The notes beneath the pieces were generated by a model, which saw only the letters and a program-made list of their open reading frames with translations, did not search any database and was not told the DNA's origin. Both the position numbers and the translations under genes were made by a program. A stretch of 64,000 nt of DNA from assembly GCA_963693305.1 (NCBI GenBank), contig OY855913.1, forward strand, positions 20,051,515 to 20,115,514, written 5' to 3'. Origin of the DNA: Meandrina meandrites. Lineage: Eukaryota; Cnidaria; Anthozoa; Scleractinia; Meandrinidae. The stretch's first letter is position 1. The number at the start of each line of letters is the position of its first letter. Positions 1 to 11,133 of this stretch are shown here, piece after piece.

Positions 1-2436
1 CACTGAACAGCATAATATCAAAAGAAAACAAGTTAAAATTGTCCTGTAGAGCCCCTTGGTACCCAAGGCGGTCGGGACGAAAACCGCTCCGCTGATACAC
101 ACCGTGACCATGCTGAAGGCGATGAACTTAGCTTCGTTGTAGTTCTCGGGGACTTTGCGCACTAAGAACGCTTGATAAGTGCACAGCAGGATCAGCGCAG
201 CGTTAAACGTTGCCCAGATCGTGACACCCACTAATGATTCTCCCGCACACTCAAGCGTTACTTCGTACTGTCCGTGCGTGACTCTCACGACCTTCTGGGG
301 GGAAATGATGATCCAGATTGCCGCAATAGAGTTTTCCATCAAGACACAGAGCCACACGAACACCAATTGCCACCTGTTACTGAGGAAGTATGTCTTTCCA
401 GTGCGCATGGTTTTTACGCTAAAAATTCGCGCGATGCGATTGGTCTTGGTCGAGAGCGATCCCATCACCATGGCAATGCCGGTGCTCATTAGAAAAGGAC
501 GCACATGGCACAAGACGGATGTGGGTTTCAGAATGAACGTAATAGGAAGGGCATAGCACCAAGCTAGGCCACACAGTAGAATGTAGGAAATTTCCAGGCT
601 TGACGCCTTCACAACAGGTGTCTTTCTCTGTGTAAATAACGTCACCAATGTTACAAAAACAGCGCATATCCCGAATCCGCTAGCGCCCGCTACTGCCATA
701 CCAGCGGGGGTACTGTAAACTTCAGTCGAAAGAATGACGTCACAAAAAGTATTGTCGTTATTGGCTATTGATCCCTCCGGGCAACTCACACACGCTGTCG
801 CTCCTGATTCGTTATTGATGCTGTTGCCATGGCAGCGAAGGCAGTTCCAGCAACATTCTGGGAAGTGCTTTTTGGGTTCCTTCCAATACCCCGGTCCACA
901 CATGGGACTACACCTTGCAAAGGACTGCAGATCGCTGAAAGGGTGTGAGCCACGCGCGTATTGAGGCACAAATTTAAACCCAGCACCCAAATACCAGCTT
1001 CCAAGAACGTCAAAATGATACTCTCTGCTGTGATTCTGCACAAAGATGATGTTGTAGAAGGCCCTTGCACTTCCACTTTCGTCAAATGACACGCGGCGGC
1101 CCGTGGGCGACACGAATGACGAGTTTTTGATGTAACTATACACATCTGTTTGTACGGTTTTCGAGACGTCAACAAGACAAGCCGTGTTGGAACAACGGTA
1201 CATGTCATGGAGACCATACGCCACGGCATACACCGCATCGATAGCCGTGGTGGTGTATGATGAATAATCTGTCGGCTCACTCAAATTCAGCAATTTCGCA
1301 ACGTACCCCTTATACGCCCTTAGCCAAGGATTTCGTTGCAGGCGTTCGTCAGTGATGTTCTGAAAATAAGCACTAAACGGTTCGTAAATTTTCGAGTTAG
1401 GTTCTATGTTGATCCAGTATTTCAGTATTTCTTGGTTGTTTCGTAAAACCGAGTACGATCGAGCAAATGCATCAGAACCAATCCAGATGTATCCAGTCAT
1501 GTTTTCCTCTCGCGCAGTGTTAATGAAATAGTCTGCATCGTTGAGCTCAGCAAAGAGCACGATCACTTTTGCCTCGGGATGTTCGCGAATTTTCGAGACA
1601 ATTTCGCGCACTTTTGCCTTGGGGGTTCTCACGGTGAAGACCGCATCTACAGCGATGCAGATACGAGTGTGCTCCCGGCTGTTCACAGCGTGCTTAAACG
1701 AATGGATTCCGGAGCGACCATACTCCGTATCTGAGGCAACAGTCGAAACGAAATTCCAATCGAATTCACGGATGATATCCACCATAGCTTGCGCTTGACG
1801 CGTGTCCGACGGAACCGTGCGCAAAAAGTTTTTAAAACGCGTACGGTCGCTTAAAAGCCGACTGGTGGACGCGTAGCTAACTACGGGGACGTGGAATAGC
1901 CCCGCTAGATTAGTGACCGCGATTGTAATCCCGCTGTATGCGGCTCCGACGATGGCGACTGCTTTGTTCCTTGTGTCTTCCGCGGGCGGTACGGAAGCAT
2001 TTTTCCCCAATCCGCAGGTTCGAACACCTTCAAAATCTTCCGTGTGCATGTACGCCTCGCGGATGAAACCAAACTGCAGAGATTCTCTTATCGTGTGATC
2101 GACACTGTTGCAAGTGTCTTTGATATTGACGCCCAGTGTGACACCCGGTAGCAAAGTTTTGTTTTTGTTGATTTGGTCGACAGCGTAAAGAATCGCTTCG
2201 GCGTGTTGTAGTCCTCGAAAGTTAAAGGGGCCACCGCAATGATGGTGGAACTTCCCGTTCGAGTTTTGAGCGGGATCTTCTTGTCTTGACCCAGGGGGAT
2301 AATGAACAGGCGCTAGAGCATCCAACATGACGTCTCCCGGTAAGAAAACGCGTGGAGATTTCCTCGTTGGCGACTCTCCTTTGACTAGAAGAGCACTTAC
2401 GCCGAATAGCGCTAAACAACATTCAACAATCGTCAT
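1..2436 (-). CDS. Class C G-protein-coupled receptor (mGluR/CaSR-like), single exon, C-terminus beyond window
   Basis: An uninterrupted reading frame of 812 codons runs from the ATG at 2436 off the left edge. Residues 1-22 look like a signal peptide. A Venus-flytrap ligand-binding domain follows (about 60-490; CGGPFNFRG near 67-75, VVSYASTS near 185-192, TVPSDT near 207-212). Next come a cysteine-rich NCD3G segment (about 509-566) and a seven-helix domain from about 578, with TKTNRIARIF (663-672) after TM3 and the PENYNEAKF motif (763-771) before TM6. The window ends inside TM7. By alignment from memory to mGluR1, the residues that bind the amino-acid alpha groups appear kept (Ser168, Thr191, Asp211, Tyr239, Asp322). 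The distal Arg and Lys that grip the glutamate side chain appear absent (Phe and Thr instead). An amino-acid ligand other than glutamate is therefore my inference. It would signal from the plasma membrane. Class certain, ligand unknown. Confidence 0.95.
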   Translation of the reverse strand, partial: MTIVECCLALFGVSALLVKGESPTRKSPRVFLPGDVMLDALAPVHYPPGSRQEDPAQNSNGKFHHHCGGPFNFRGLQHAEAILYAVDQINKNKTLLPGVTLGVNIKDTCNSVDHTIRESLQFGFIREAYMHTEDFEGVRTCGLGKNASVPPAEDTRNKAVAIVGAAYSGITIAVTNLAGLFHVPVVSYASTSRLLSDRTRFKNFLRTVPSDTRQAQAMVDIIREFDWNFVSTVASDTEYGRSGIHSFKHAVNSREHTRICIAVDAVFTVRTPKAKVREIVSKIREHPEAKVIVLFAELNDADYFINTAREENMTGYIWIGSDAFARSYSVLRNNQEILKYWINIEPNSKIYEPFSAYFQNITDERLQRNPWLRAYKGYVAKLLNLSEPTDYSSYTTTAIDAVYAVAYGLHDMYRCSNTACLVDVSKTVQTDVYSYIKNSSFVSPTGRRVSFDESGSARAFYNIIFVQNHSREYHFDVLGSWYLGAGFKFVPQYARGSHPFSDLQSFARCSPMCGPGYWKEPKKHFPECCWNCLRCHGNSINNESGATACVSCPEGSIANNDNTFCDVILSTEVYSTPAGMAVAGASGFGICAVFVTLVTLFTQRKTPVVKASSLEISYILLCGLAWCYALPITFILKPTSVLCHVRPFLMSTGIAMVMGSLSTKTNRIARIFSVKTMRTGKTYFLSNRWQLVFVWLCVLMENSIAAIWIIISPQKVVRVTHGQYEVTLECAGESLVGVTIWATFNAALILLCTYQAFLVRKVPENYNEAKFIAFSMVTVCISGAVFVPTALGTKGLYRTILTCFLLILCCSV

Positions 2437-3998
2437 GGCTTCCTTGCTAGAAATTGAGCAGCTGTTAAACTGAGCAACAGCAGATCGCGGCTAAGGTTTC
2501 TCTTACTTCTACAAAGCTTTCCTGCGTGAAGAAAGTCTGATTTTCCTTCTTGTTCTTGTCCCGCGTTGTCCAATAGTGTGCCGCACCTTAATTTTCGCTG
2601 TGTTTTGTTTGGCTTCGAATGGTCTTCGCGGCAGAGCAGCAATTAAAGAGATCCTCTCGGAAAAGCCTTCATTCTTCTAACCCAAATATGCAGCAAACAT
2701 ATTAATAAAGTGCCTGTCATCAATGTTTTTCCAAGGAAGAGAGATTCATAGGCATACAAGTTATTTCAAATAGAGAAAATCCCACTGAAAAATAAAATCG
2801 AACAGATCGGCTCATTAAATGTGTTCCGTTTCCGCGTTTCCGCAGAAAGTGTATGCACATTACGACAAATAACACGAGTAATAAGACGTGTGTAAATAAA
2901 AAGAACGGGTTGACACTGCAAAAAGTGTAAGCCTTTTAGGACGAGTGATGAAATGACGTAACAAAAGAGTATTCTGTACAATTTTTCTTACCTATGCGCT
3001 ATTTCTGGGCGATTTTTAAACCGGGATCAGCTTGGCAAGGCTTTACATGGCTCAAGGTCGCTGGTGTATGCTTTCTCTAGCCGTACCAACACGAACGTTG
3101 AAAATTCCGGGTTGGAAAAATAGAAGCTGGGGTCAGCTGGCCCTGTCACTTATTGAAAATTGGTTTGGGTAAGATTAATTTACATTTTCGACTTCAAATA
3201 AAAGCTTGACAGCCGTGCAAAGAGAGGGAATTCCGGCAGGTGTCGGGCAATTATTAAAACTTTGGAAACCCTACTATTTTGTAAACTTCGCCATCTACGA
3301 CAGCTTGCTGACTGTAAAAAAGAAAAAGAGTCGCGGCAAAAGCTGTCGTTGTTGTTGTTTTTTTTTTCTTAATTTTTAATCAAACAGCTGAAGAATATAT
3401 ATATAATGTATACAAAATAAAAAGCATGGGCTTCATCGATTTCAATTCTACTATTTTCTTTTATCATGTCATTTGTTTGCTCTTTAGATAGCATTTCAAA
3501 CGGACTTGGGTTGTGTTTTCTTTTTCGTTTATTCACCTCTTAAGTTCTAATGCAATGCACCTCTTAACTTAGTCCATTTCGGAGCACTTACTGCTCATGA
3601 AAGTTTTATCTTTCGTCAATAAAAGCAAATGTGGTGTTGCTGGCAAACGAGGATCGCTACTCACTAATAGCTTGTCTTCTTTTGAGCCTTCTTGGAAAAT
3701 TATGTCTAGCAGTGACAACTTAATTAAAAAGAAGTTTTACTATTTGTTCTAATTCAACGACAATCGCTCGATAATGAAGGTTTATAGGAAGAACGCTGTT
3801 TCGGGCGGAGATTCAAAATGCAAAAGTTTATCCTTGTCTCATTATGGGTTGATAATGAAATAATATCCTGTGTACATTCGCGGTTATTTTGCCTGTCTCT
3901 TGTAAAACGAATGTTAAAATCGTCCTTCCCAAGATCCCAGTCTCCCAAGTCCATTGTACTAAGAATAAACTGGGTACGAGTTAACAATCCACAACCAG
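2437..3998. other. Upstream region of the GPCR gene, no gene seen
   Basis: AT-rich sequence with only short open frames that lack domain character or splice context. It presumably holds the receptor promoter and 5' UTR. I saw no recognisable core promoter element. Confidence 0.5.
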
Positions 3999-4335
3999 GT
4001 TTCACCGCGGTCAAATGTTTGAGGCTGTTTTTGTTTTCTTATTTCGAGAGAAATCATTCACGTTAACGTGGAAGCATCAGTAAGGATATGTAAAATAGCT
4101 GCTGAGGGTAAATATATTTTTCAGTTTCCCCAAGCGGGATTCTTTACTTTTAAAATGTTCCGCACCCGAACAAAATTGCTTTGACAATGGCGCCGACAGT
4201 CGGCATTTCGCCGTTTTCAAACACTTAGAACTTTTTTAGTAAAGTTCCAAACAATTTAGTAAACCAGGAGAATACTTGTTAAGTATCAAACTTTGAACAG
4301 TGAAAATTAAAACCTTATCTTTGAAGTAGTTTTCT
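3999..4335 (+). repeat. Dispersed repeat copy 1 (partner at 35277-35610)
   Basis: About 335 bp are nearly collinear with 35277-35610 in the same orientation, beginning TTTCACCGCGGTCAAA and ending near TTTGAAGTAGTTTTCTTA. No terminal inverted repeat or tRNA-like box was seen, so the class is unknown. Confidence 0.85.
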
Positions 4336-5041
4336 TATTTTTTACGTTTTGCCGCTGTGAAACAACCAGGTACACCCAGAAAACACAAAGTTTTCAACCG
4401 ACGGCCAAAACTCAAAAACAAACATTGTTTTCTAACCCGGCGGGCACCTCAGTTATCAAGCATCACTTAGACTGTGAACTGTATGTCTTTGGAGAAAAAG
4501 ATGAAAAAAGCCAAGAAAAACTTTGTTTTAGTAGGTCCTATAAGGCCCTGAGGCAAAAGTGTTCTTGATTTTTGACTTAAAAGGCGAGCTATCGATACCA
4601 AGGATGGCACATCTTGAAAAAAAATGGCCATTTTTTTCGTCTTTCGTAATCTGCCTTAAGGGGGGTCCTTCTTAACTACAGATCTAGAGCAGTTGCTAAG
4701 GGATTGCTAAAGACGATTTTTGGTGGCAAGCCATTTTGCAGCGTTTTGTATTGCTAAATGGTGAGTCTTTTAGAGGGGAAAACCTGCTTTGAGAAAATTG
4801 ACATTGCGCGCGCGTAACTAGTGCCAGTCCCAAACCGCGCGTTAGTAATTAAAATCCCTAAAACTTGGGGGAAAGAAGGTAGAGTTCCATATTTTTTTAA
4901 GAATCAGAGATAACAGAGCCTTCTTTACAATCCTACGTAAGGAATAACCATTAACACGTAAAAAAGGAACGCTACTGAAGAAAGTCTAGAAATACGGATG
5001 TTTATTACGTGATAACTTTTATAAAAATGCGAATTCCATAA

Positions 5042-5899
5042 GGGACCGATCGTTTATTACGTCCCAAGGGGGGGCGGTGGTTTTGGAGGGGGGGTACAAT
5101 TTTAAAACAAGCCCCTTTTTGGGGGGTAAATTTTTCTCTGGTAAGAAACATGAGGGGGGTCAAATTTTATGACACAGCAACAGCAGTCTAGGGAATTTGA
5201 CGTCAGTGATCTATCCCCGATCCCGTGGTTGGGGAAAAGGAAAGAATTTGACGCGATTTCAGGTCCGAGGGAAGGGTTGTTTGACATGGTCCTGGAGCCT
5301 AGCTTCGATCTTTTCGCGGTCTTTCAATCGTTATATTTGAAAAAAAAAAGATCGAAAATGCCAATCTACAAAGCCTGGGATGTAAAACGAGAGACGAGAA
5401 AGGCCGTAGCGGCTGGGAGCTTCGAAGAATTTGCTAAAGCAGGTGAGCTATTTTTGATATCAGAAATTCAATCTGACATGTACAGCGAGTGTCTTCAAAG
5501 AGGGTACGGTACGATAATATTTAGCTTAACTGACCTTTTCAAAGTTTATAATACATGCTATTTAAATCAGACCTCTGTTTTATACTGCGAGTCAAATCAT
5601 TAACTTTTTGCTACAAAAATACAAAAAGGTGTCTTTGTACTTGTTATTTTCGGCCCACGCTCATTTTAGGGATTCAAACAATAAACGAGAGAAAAGATAA
5701 ATGAGATATTAAATAAAAAAGATAAAAAATCTGCTAATGAAGGACAAAGAGGGGAGGGGGGGGGGTACGTTTTTCAAACAAGTATTGGGAAGGGGGGTAT
5801 AATTTTTACCTCCAAATTTTTTGGGGGGGTTCAGTTTTGAAACACTACACTTTTTTGAAAACCACCGCCCCCCCTGGGACGTAATTAACGATCGGTCCC
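5042..5899. mobile_element. PIF/Harbinger-type non-autonomous element nested in the 4660-6167 element
   Basis: The ends are inverted repeats starting GGGACCGATCGTT and ending AACGATCGGTCCC, extending about 40 bp inwards through a G-rich tract. The 3-bp direct repeat TAA flanks both sides (5039-5041 and 5900-5902), the target duplication typical of PIF/Harbinger. It contains an exon-like ORF (5169-5603) but no transposase. Confidence 0.8.
5169..5603 (+). other. Exon-like ORF inside the nested transposon, origin unknown
   Basis: A 144-codon frame. The middle part (about 5358-5441) encodes a normal-looking charged stretch beginning MPIYKAWDVKRETRK and is followed at once by GCAG|GTGAGC, a good splice donor. 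The frame beyond that point is compositionally poor. It may be a captured host exon or a remnant of element coding sequence. No family was recognised. Confidence 0.25.
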
Positions 5900-6742
5900 T
5901 AAAACCCATACGAAGCATTAAACATGTGGACATTCTTTATCTATTGGCACTGATTTTAATTTTCAGATCTTGATGCCCTTTGAGTTTTAGGGTTTTTCCT
6001 ATTCTGGTCACGTGGCTTGTCAAAAATGGCCGTGATTTGAAACTCTTGAAGGACTCTTCAATTGAACAAAGTTGTGCAAAAAGCATATCCATAGGAAGTC
6101 TGTTTTCCAAAATACGATGGTTAGATACCTTCCATAGCAACAAATTGGTGGTTAAGAAGGACCCCCCTTAAGGTTATTCCACTGAAATAGAACCTGCGCT
6201 GCGTTTTTTTTTTTTTTTTCAAACTTTGCCTACTGTTTGTTTGTTTATGTTATAGGAGCTTAAATTTTTAAATAAGAATGGGGGCTCCCCATAATCGCGC
6301 AGGAGCAGCAGCGCCTTGTTTATACCCAATAATTACTGCGCCACCCACCACCCGTGTACTTGACAGTCTCTTGGCAATCATGCATTGCGAGCACAACCTA
6401 CAGGTACTAGCAGATTAGTGAATAATCTGTAGGCTGCACTGATTCCCAGAATTAACTGTAGGCTCTTAGCCAATGAGAAGACAGATAATGACTACAATGT
6501 ATAATAACATAAGAAAATGTAAAAAGATCAATCAAGAGAATTTGTACGGCCGATACTTTTGGGGCTTAAAGGGTTAAAAAACTAAAATTATATGGCCTTC
6601 TGACCGCTATCATTTATTGAAACTAAGACTCGTCGCCCTCGTTTTCCAAGAGTGGTGCATGGTCAACTGAGACCCGGTCCACAATAAGGAACCCTCCACA
6701 ATGTTTTATTTTCGTTGACGTTCTTCAAAATGGAGACATATC

Positions 6743-6906
6743 TGCCTCGTCCCCCCTGGCATGGCCCCTTGGTCGTGCGCGCGCGGCGGGCTTTGTGTTA
6801 TCGGATTGATACTGCGCGGTTCGTTTGACGTTGTGGGACTCCGCCCGCCGCTCACTCTTTTCCCGCGTTACCGCCGACCGGCCGACCGGCGCCTGGGGAC
6901 GAGGCA
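6743..6906. mobile_element. Short CpG-rich foldback MITE
   Basis: TGCCTCGTCCCC at the left end is the inverted repeat of GGGGACGAGGCA at the right end, about 164 bp apart, with a GC-rich interior in an AT-rich setting. No coding potential. The target duplication is unclear. Confidence 0.55.
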
Positions 6907-7159
6907 AGGAGAAGTTTGAAAACGGAGCGCTGTCGTATCAGTGTGTACGGCGAAAACGCATCACTGTTTTTTTTTTTTTGCTTCAAGAGATTAATCTCTC
7001 TCCTATACATCATCGTTCTATTCAGTCTTCTATTGTTGATTATCCAGAGAAGAACAACATCCTACACGAGGATTATAATGCCCATATAAAATATTGCCGC
7101 CATCGTTCTGTCAAACTATTAGATTTAACATTTTTTCGATGAGCTTATTCCAAAATCCT

Positions 7160-7724
7160 GAAAGCGCGCGTTGGATATGAGATGGCAGATAACAGAAGAG
7201 GTTATAGCTATCTCATTTCCAAAAAGCGCGAGTGGAATAATTGTTTATTAAAAACACCCAAAGAATTGCAATTTTTGAGCTCCCTGGCTGTTCTCGCTAA
7301 CGCGTACACCTACCGTATTTGCCGTCAATGGTATATTAGGCTCCCGGTCTAGTGTTGGGCGGAAAGAAAGCGGGAGGAGAGAGGAGGGGGTGGAGATTAA
7401 GACGGGGAGGGGGGGGGGCCAGGATGGAGAGGGGAGAACTCCCCCACGTTCCTCTCCACTCCCCCTCAGGGCCCTTCTTGCTTTTCGCCCTCCCGCACTT
7501 GGGGCGTGTTCGCCGGCTAATTGCATATTTAACAATTATTCCACGAGCGCGCGTTGGATATGAGTTGGCTTTAACGATCTCACAACCAACAAGCGCGAGT
7601 GGATTAATTGTTTTATTAAAAACGCCCAAAAGAATTGCAATTTTTTGAGCTCCCCAGCTGTTTTCGTTGTCGTGTATCGGCTACGATACTTGTGTTCAAT
7701 GGTATATGAGCTCATATACCATTG
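7160..7724. repeat. Direct duplication of a ~175-bp block around a G-rich spacer, ending in a palindrome
   Basis: The block at about 7165-7340 recurs at about 7546-7713 in the same orientation; both contain GCGCGCGTTGGATATGAG near the start and CAATGGTATAT near the end. The spacer has a purine-rich G tract. The second copy ends in a perfect 28-bp palindrome (7697-7724). Confidence 0.75.
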
Positions 7725-7907
7725 TCTGTTGACCAATCAAAATTCAGGAAAAGCAATATCCCATGGCTAGTTTGTAATATTAATTTGAATTATTATAATC
7801 TTGTTATTCAGTTATTATCTAATATATTTTACTCTTCATTTTTTCGGCCATGTATTATACTAGCATTAAATAAGTGGTTGTAAATTCGTGTCCTTTATAC
7901 ACCAAAT

Positions 7908-8253
7908 ATAGTATTCTATTTGCACCGCTCTTACCCGCACTCCTATTAAGGAACGGAAGTCTGGCGGCCACCTTCAGATGAAAATATACAAACAAAGTAA
8001 TAAAGGGTGGAGAGGGTGGGTAAAGCAACCTGAAGGTGTACACCAATGTGTGGAGTACAGGCAAGAAAGGGCAATATGAATAAGACCTATATCACCAAGC
8101 AGAGAACTAATACGTCTTCTATCGAAATGGCAATGAGCATGGATTGGTATGGTTGTTCCTTTTATACTCGATTGGGTAAGACCGCTGTAAATAGTATTCT
8201 ATTTGCACCGGTCTTACCCGCACTCCTATTAAGGAACGGAAGTCTGGCGGCCA
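7908..8253. repeat. Direct repeat pair of ~63 bp
   Basis: 7908-7970 and 8191-8253 share a block that includes CCCGCACTCCTATTAAGG and CTGGCGGCCA, with one or two differences. Between them starts an 83-bp block that recurs at 11134-11216, so the region is a mosaic of short duplications. Confidence 0.75.
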
Positions 8254-8285
8254 AACAGAGGAACAATAGAATACAAATAGGAAGA

Positions 8286-8536
8286 CCCAGTCGGAGAGAC
8301 CCAATCCGAAAAGGAGGCACCCAATCTCCAAAGGAGGCACCCAATCCGAAAAGGAGGCACCCAATCTCCAAAGGAGGCACCCAATCTCAAAAGGAGGCAC
8401 CCAATCTCAAAAGGAGGCACCCAATCCGAAAAGGAGGCACCCAATCTCAAAAGGAGACACCCAATCTCAAAAGTTGGTACCTAATCTCAGAAGGAGGCAC
8501 CCAATCTCAAAAGTTGATACCCAATCTCAAAACAAT
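8286..8536. repeat. 20-bp minisatellite, about 12 copies
   Basis: Tandem copies of a 20-bp unit close to GGCACCCAATCTCAAAAGGA, with CTCC/CTCA/CCGA variants and decay at the 3' side. Open frames across it are a consequence of the repeat and are not treated as genes. Confidence 0.95.
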
Positions 8537-9317
8537 TAAAAGCAGCCAAAACTAAATCCCCACACGAAAACCAACAGCGAAAAAGAACTGATCAATTATG
8601 TAGGGTGCGTTTTATGTGCCGGGAAGCTGGTGAAACAGGGAAAGCGGAAATGAAATCTTGTATAGATGAATCGAGCACACGGCTCACAGGGATTTGGAAA
8701 TTAAAACGTTTGGTGGGAAGTAACGTAGAATTAAAGCTTTCCACTTGGAATTACCCTTTAAAGGTTGAGAAAACAAATCTATATGTGCATCAGTTAATCC
8801 ATTTCAAAACTGAAGGAGAAACAACGCAACGATGAACCTCAACGACATGCTCCCAAACAGGGAGATAAGCATGCAAATTTCAAGCTCTGAGGGTGTCATG
8901 ATTACGGAATGACAACATCAAATTTCGCCATCAGCGACTTCTTAACAAAAATAGGAAGATACATGCAAATTCTCTTCTGTCATCCCCTGAGCCACTTAGA
9001 CGGGAGAGCCATTCCACTGGACCCAGCGAACTGAAGACTTAGCAACGTTAAGAGGGTCAAAGTCATGAGTACATTCCCAATGTGGTATACAAATGGAGGA
9101 CTTAAAATGCTTAGAAGAACGCTACAAAAGAATGGAAAAAATAAAACAAAAGACAATAAAATCGTTGGAAAGGTGGCTCAGGGGATGACAGTTTTGATGC
9201 CAGTAATCCGACAGGGAATTAGATTCCCCTTCAAAACTGTCATCCTAGAGCGGGAAAGGCGGGAGATATACGCATGAAACAAGAGATGCGATGAGATGCA
9301 GACATTAGCAAGCCAGA

Positions 9318-10560
9318 AACAATATACACACATCAGTAAGTCGGTAAACAATCTAAACACATCGGCAAGCCGGAAAACGATATAAATACATCGTCAAGCC
9401 GGAAAACAATACAATCACATCGGCACGCGGTAGCCGGAAAAACAATATAAACACATCGGCAAGCCGGAAAACAATATAAACACATCGGCAAGCCGGAAAA
9501 CAATATAAACACATCGGCAAGCCGGAAAACAATACAAACACATCGGCAAGCCGGAAAACAATATAAATACATCGGCAAGCCGGAAAACAATATAAACACA
9601 TCGGCAAGCCGGAAAACAAAATAAACACATCGACAAGCCGGAAAACAATATAAACACATCGGCAAGCCGGAAAACAATATAAACACATCGGCAAGCCGGA
9701 AAACAATATAAACACATCGGCAAGCCGGAAAACAATATAAACACATCGGCAAGCCGGAAAACAATATAAATACATCGGCAAGCCGGAAAACAATATAAAC
9801 ACATCGGCAAGCTGGAAAACAATATAAACACATCGGCAAGCCGGAAAACAATATAAACACATCGGCAAGCCGGAAAACAATATAAACACATCGACAAGCC
9901 GGAAAACAATATAAACACATCGGCAAGCCGGAAAACAATATAAACACATCGGCAAGCCGGAAAACAATATAAACACATCGGCAAGCCGGAAAACAATATA
10001 AACACATCGGCAAGCCGGAAAACAATATAAACACATCGGCAAGCTGGAAAACAATATAAACACATCGGCAAGCCGGAAAACAATATAAACACATCGACAA
10101 GCCGGAAAACAATATAAACACATCGGCAAGCCGGAAAACAATATAAACACATCGACAAGCCGGAAAACAATATAAACACATCGGCAAGCCGGAAAACAAT
10201 ATAAACACATCGGCAAGCCGGAAAACAATATAAACACATCGGCAAGCTGGAAAACAATATAAACACATCGGCAAGCCGGAAAACAATATAAACACATCGG
10301 CAAGCCGGAAAACAATATAAACACATCGGCAAGCCGGAAAACAATACAAACACATCGGCAAGCCGGAAAACAATATAAACACATCGGCAAGCCGGAAAAC
10401 AATACAAACACATCGGCAAGCTGGAAAACAATATAAACACATCGGCAAGCCGGAAAACAATACAAACACATCGGCAAGCCGGAAAACAATATAAACACAT
10501 CGGCAAGCTGGAAAAAAATATAAACACATCGGCAAGCCGGAAAAAGGGGCGCGAAACAAA
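9318..10560. repeat. 29-bp minisatellite, about 42 copies
   Basis: Tandem 29-bp units with the core CATCGGCAAGCCGGAAAAC followed by AATATAAACA, with point variants such as CGACAAG, AGCTGG and ACAATACAAA. Because 29 is not a multiple of three and the unit has no minus-strand stop, all three minus frames stay open for about 390-460 codons. Those frames are repeat artefacts unless transcription is shown. Confidence 0.97.
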
Positions 10561-11133
10561 AACGTAAACACATGGGAAAGCCGGAACAAACAAACACGTT
10601 GACTGGTCAGAAAATATTTAACGTAAAAGTGAGGTAAAATAACGCCTAAGCAAAAGAAGGGCTTTCCAAAAATACAATAGGACCCGTGCATGAAAAAATG
10701 TAACAAAGGGCAAAACAAGTGGGAATTGAGCTAATTAATGCAAAATTGTAAACACGTGCAACAGCTACAAACCTAAAACTAAAAATATAGGGAACAAACG
10801 AAACGAGGCTGGGTAAAACAAAACTACATGGCAATAAGATATAACAAAATAAGTGGCAAGATACAAAAAACGCAAGAATAAAACAAGCACGTTGCACATG
10901 AGATAAAAACGCGCAATAATGGAGGAAAGCTAAAACGTGAACGATACGGCCACGACAGCGCGAATTAGAGGGAATACCTCGTGTTGACTAGTAGAAGGAA
11001 CAACGTCGGCCTGAGATGTTTGGGGCTAAGAAACCAGAGCTACCAGGAACTTGAGGCGGCACAGGAACAGGAGGCGGTGGAGGAACTTGCGAATTATTAG
11101 TAGACATCTGAGACATAGCGAGAGCACTAACAA
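10561..11133. other. AT-rich region after the 29-bp array, no gene seen
   Basis: A-rich sequence with degenerating array-like text at its start. No domain-bearing ORF or structured RNA was recognised. Confidence 0.5.

Larger units (their letters stand above)
4660..6167. mobile_element. DNA transposon with TIRs and TTAA flanks (outer element of a nest)
   Basis: The left end GGGGGGTCCTTCTTAA is a perfect inverted match of the right end TTAAGAAGGACCCCCC. TTAA lies immediately outside both ends (4656-4659 and 6168-6171), as expected for a TTAA-targeting (piggyBac-type) element. Similarity continues imperfectly inwards. No transposase was seen, so it is non-autonomous. It is interrupted by a second element at 5042-5899. 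Confidence 0.8.

Noticed and set aside
786..1280. A 164-codon minus-strand frame
   Set aside because: It overlaps the GPCR coding frame on the same strand in another phase. The GPCR frame has clear family motifs and this one has none.
9318..10560. CRISPR-like array
   Set aside because: Units are head-to-tail with no spacers, and the window is animal nuclear DNA; it is a minisatellite.
9333..10718. Long minus-strand ORFs of 392-461 codons
   Set aside because: All three frames are open only because of the 29-bp tandem repeat, with no unique domain; treated as repeat artefacts.
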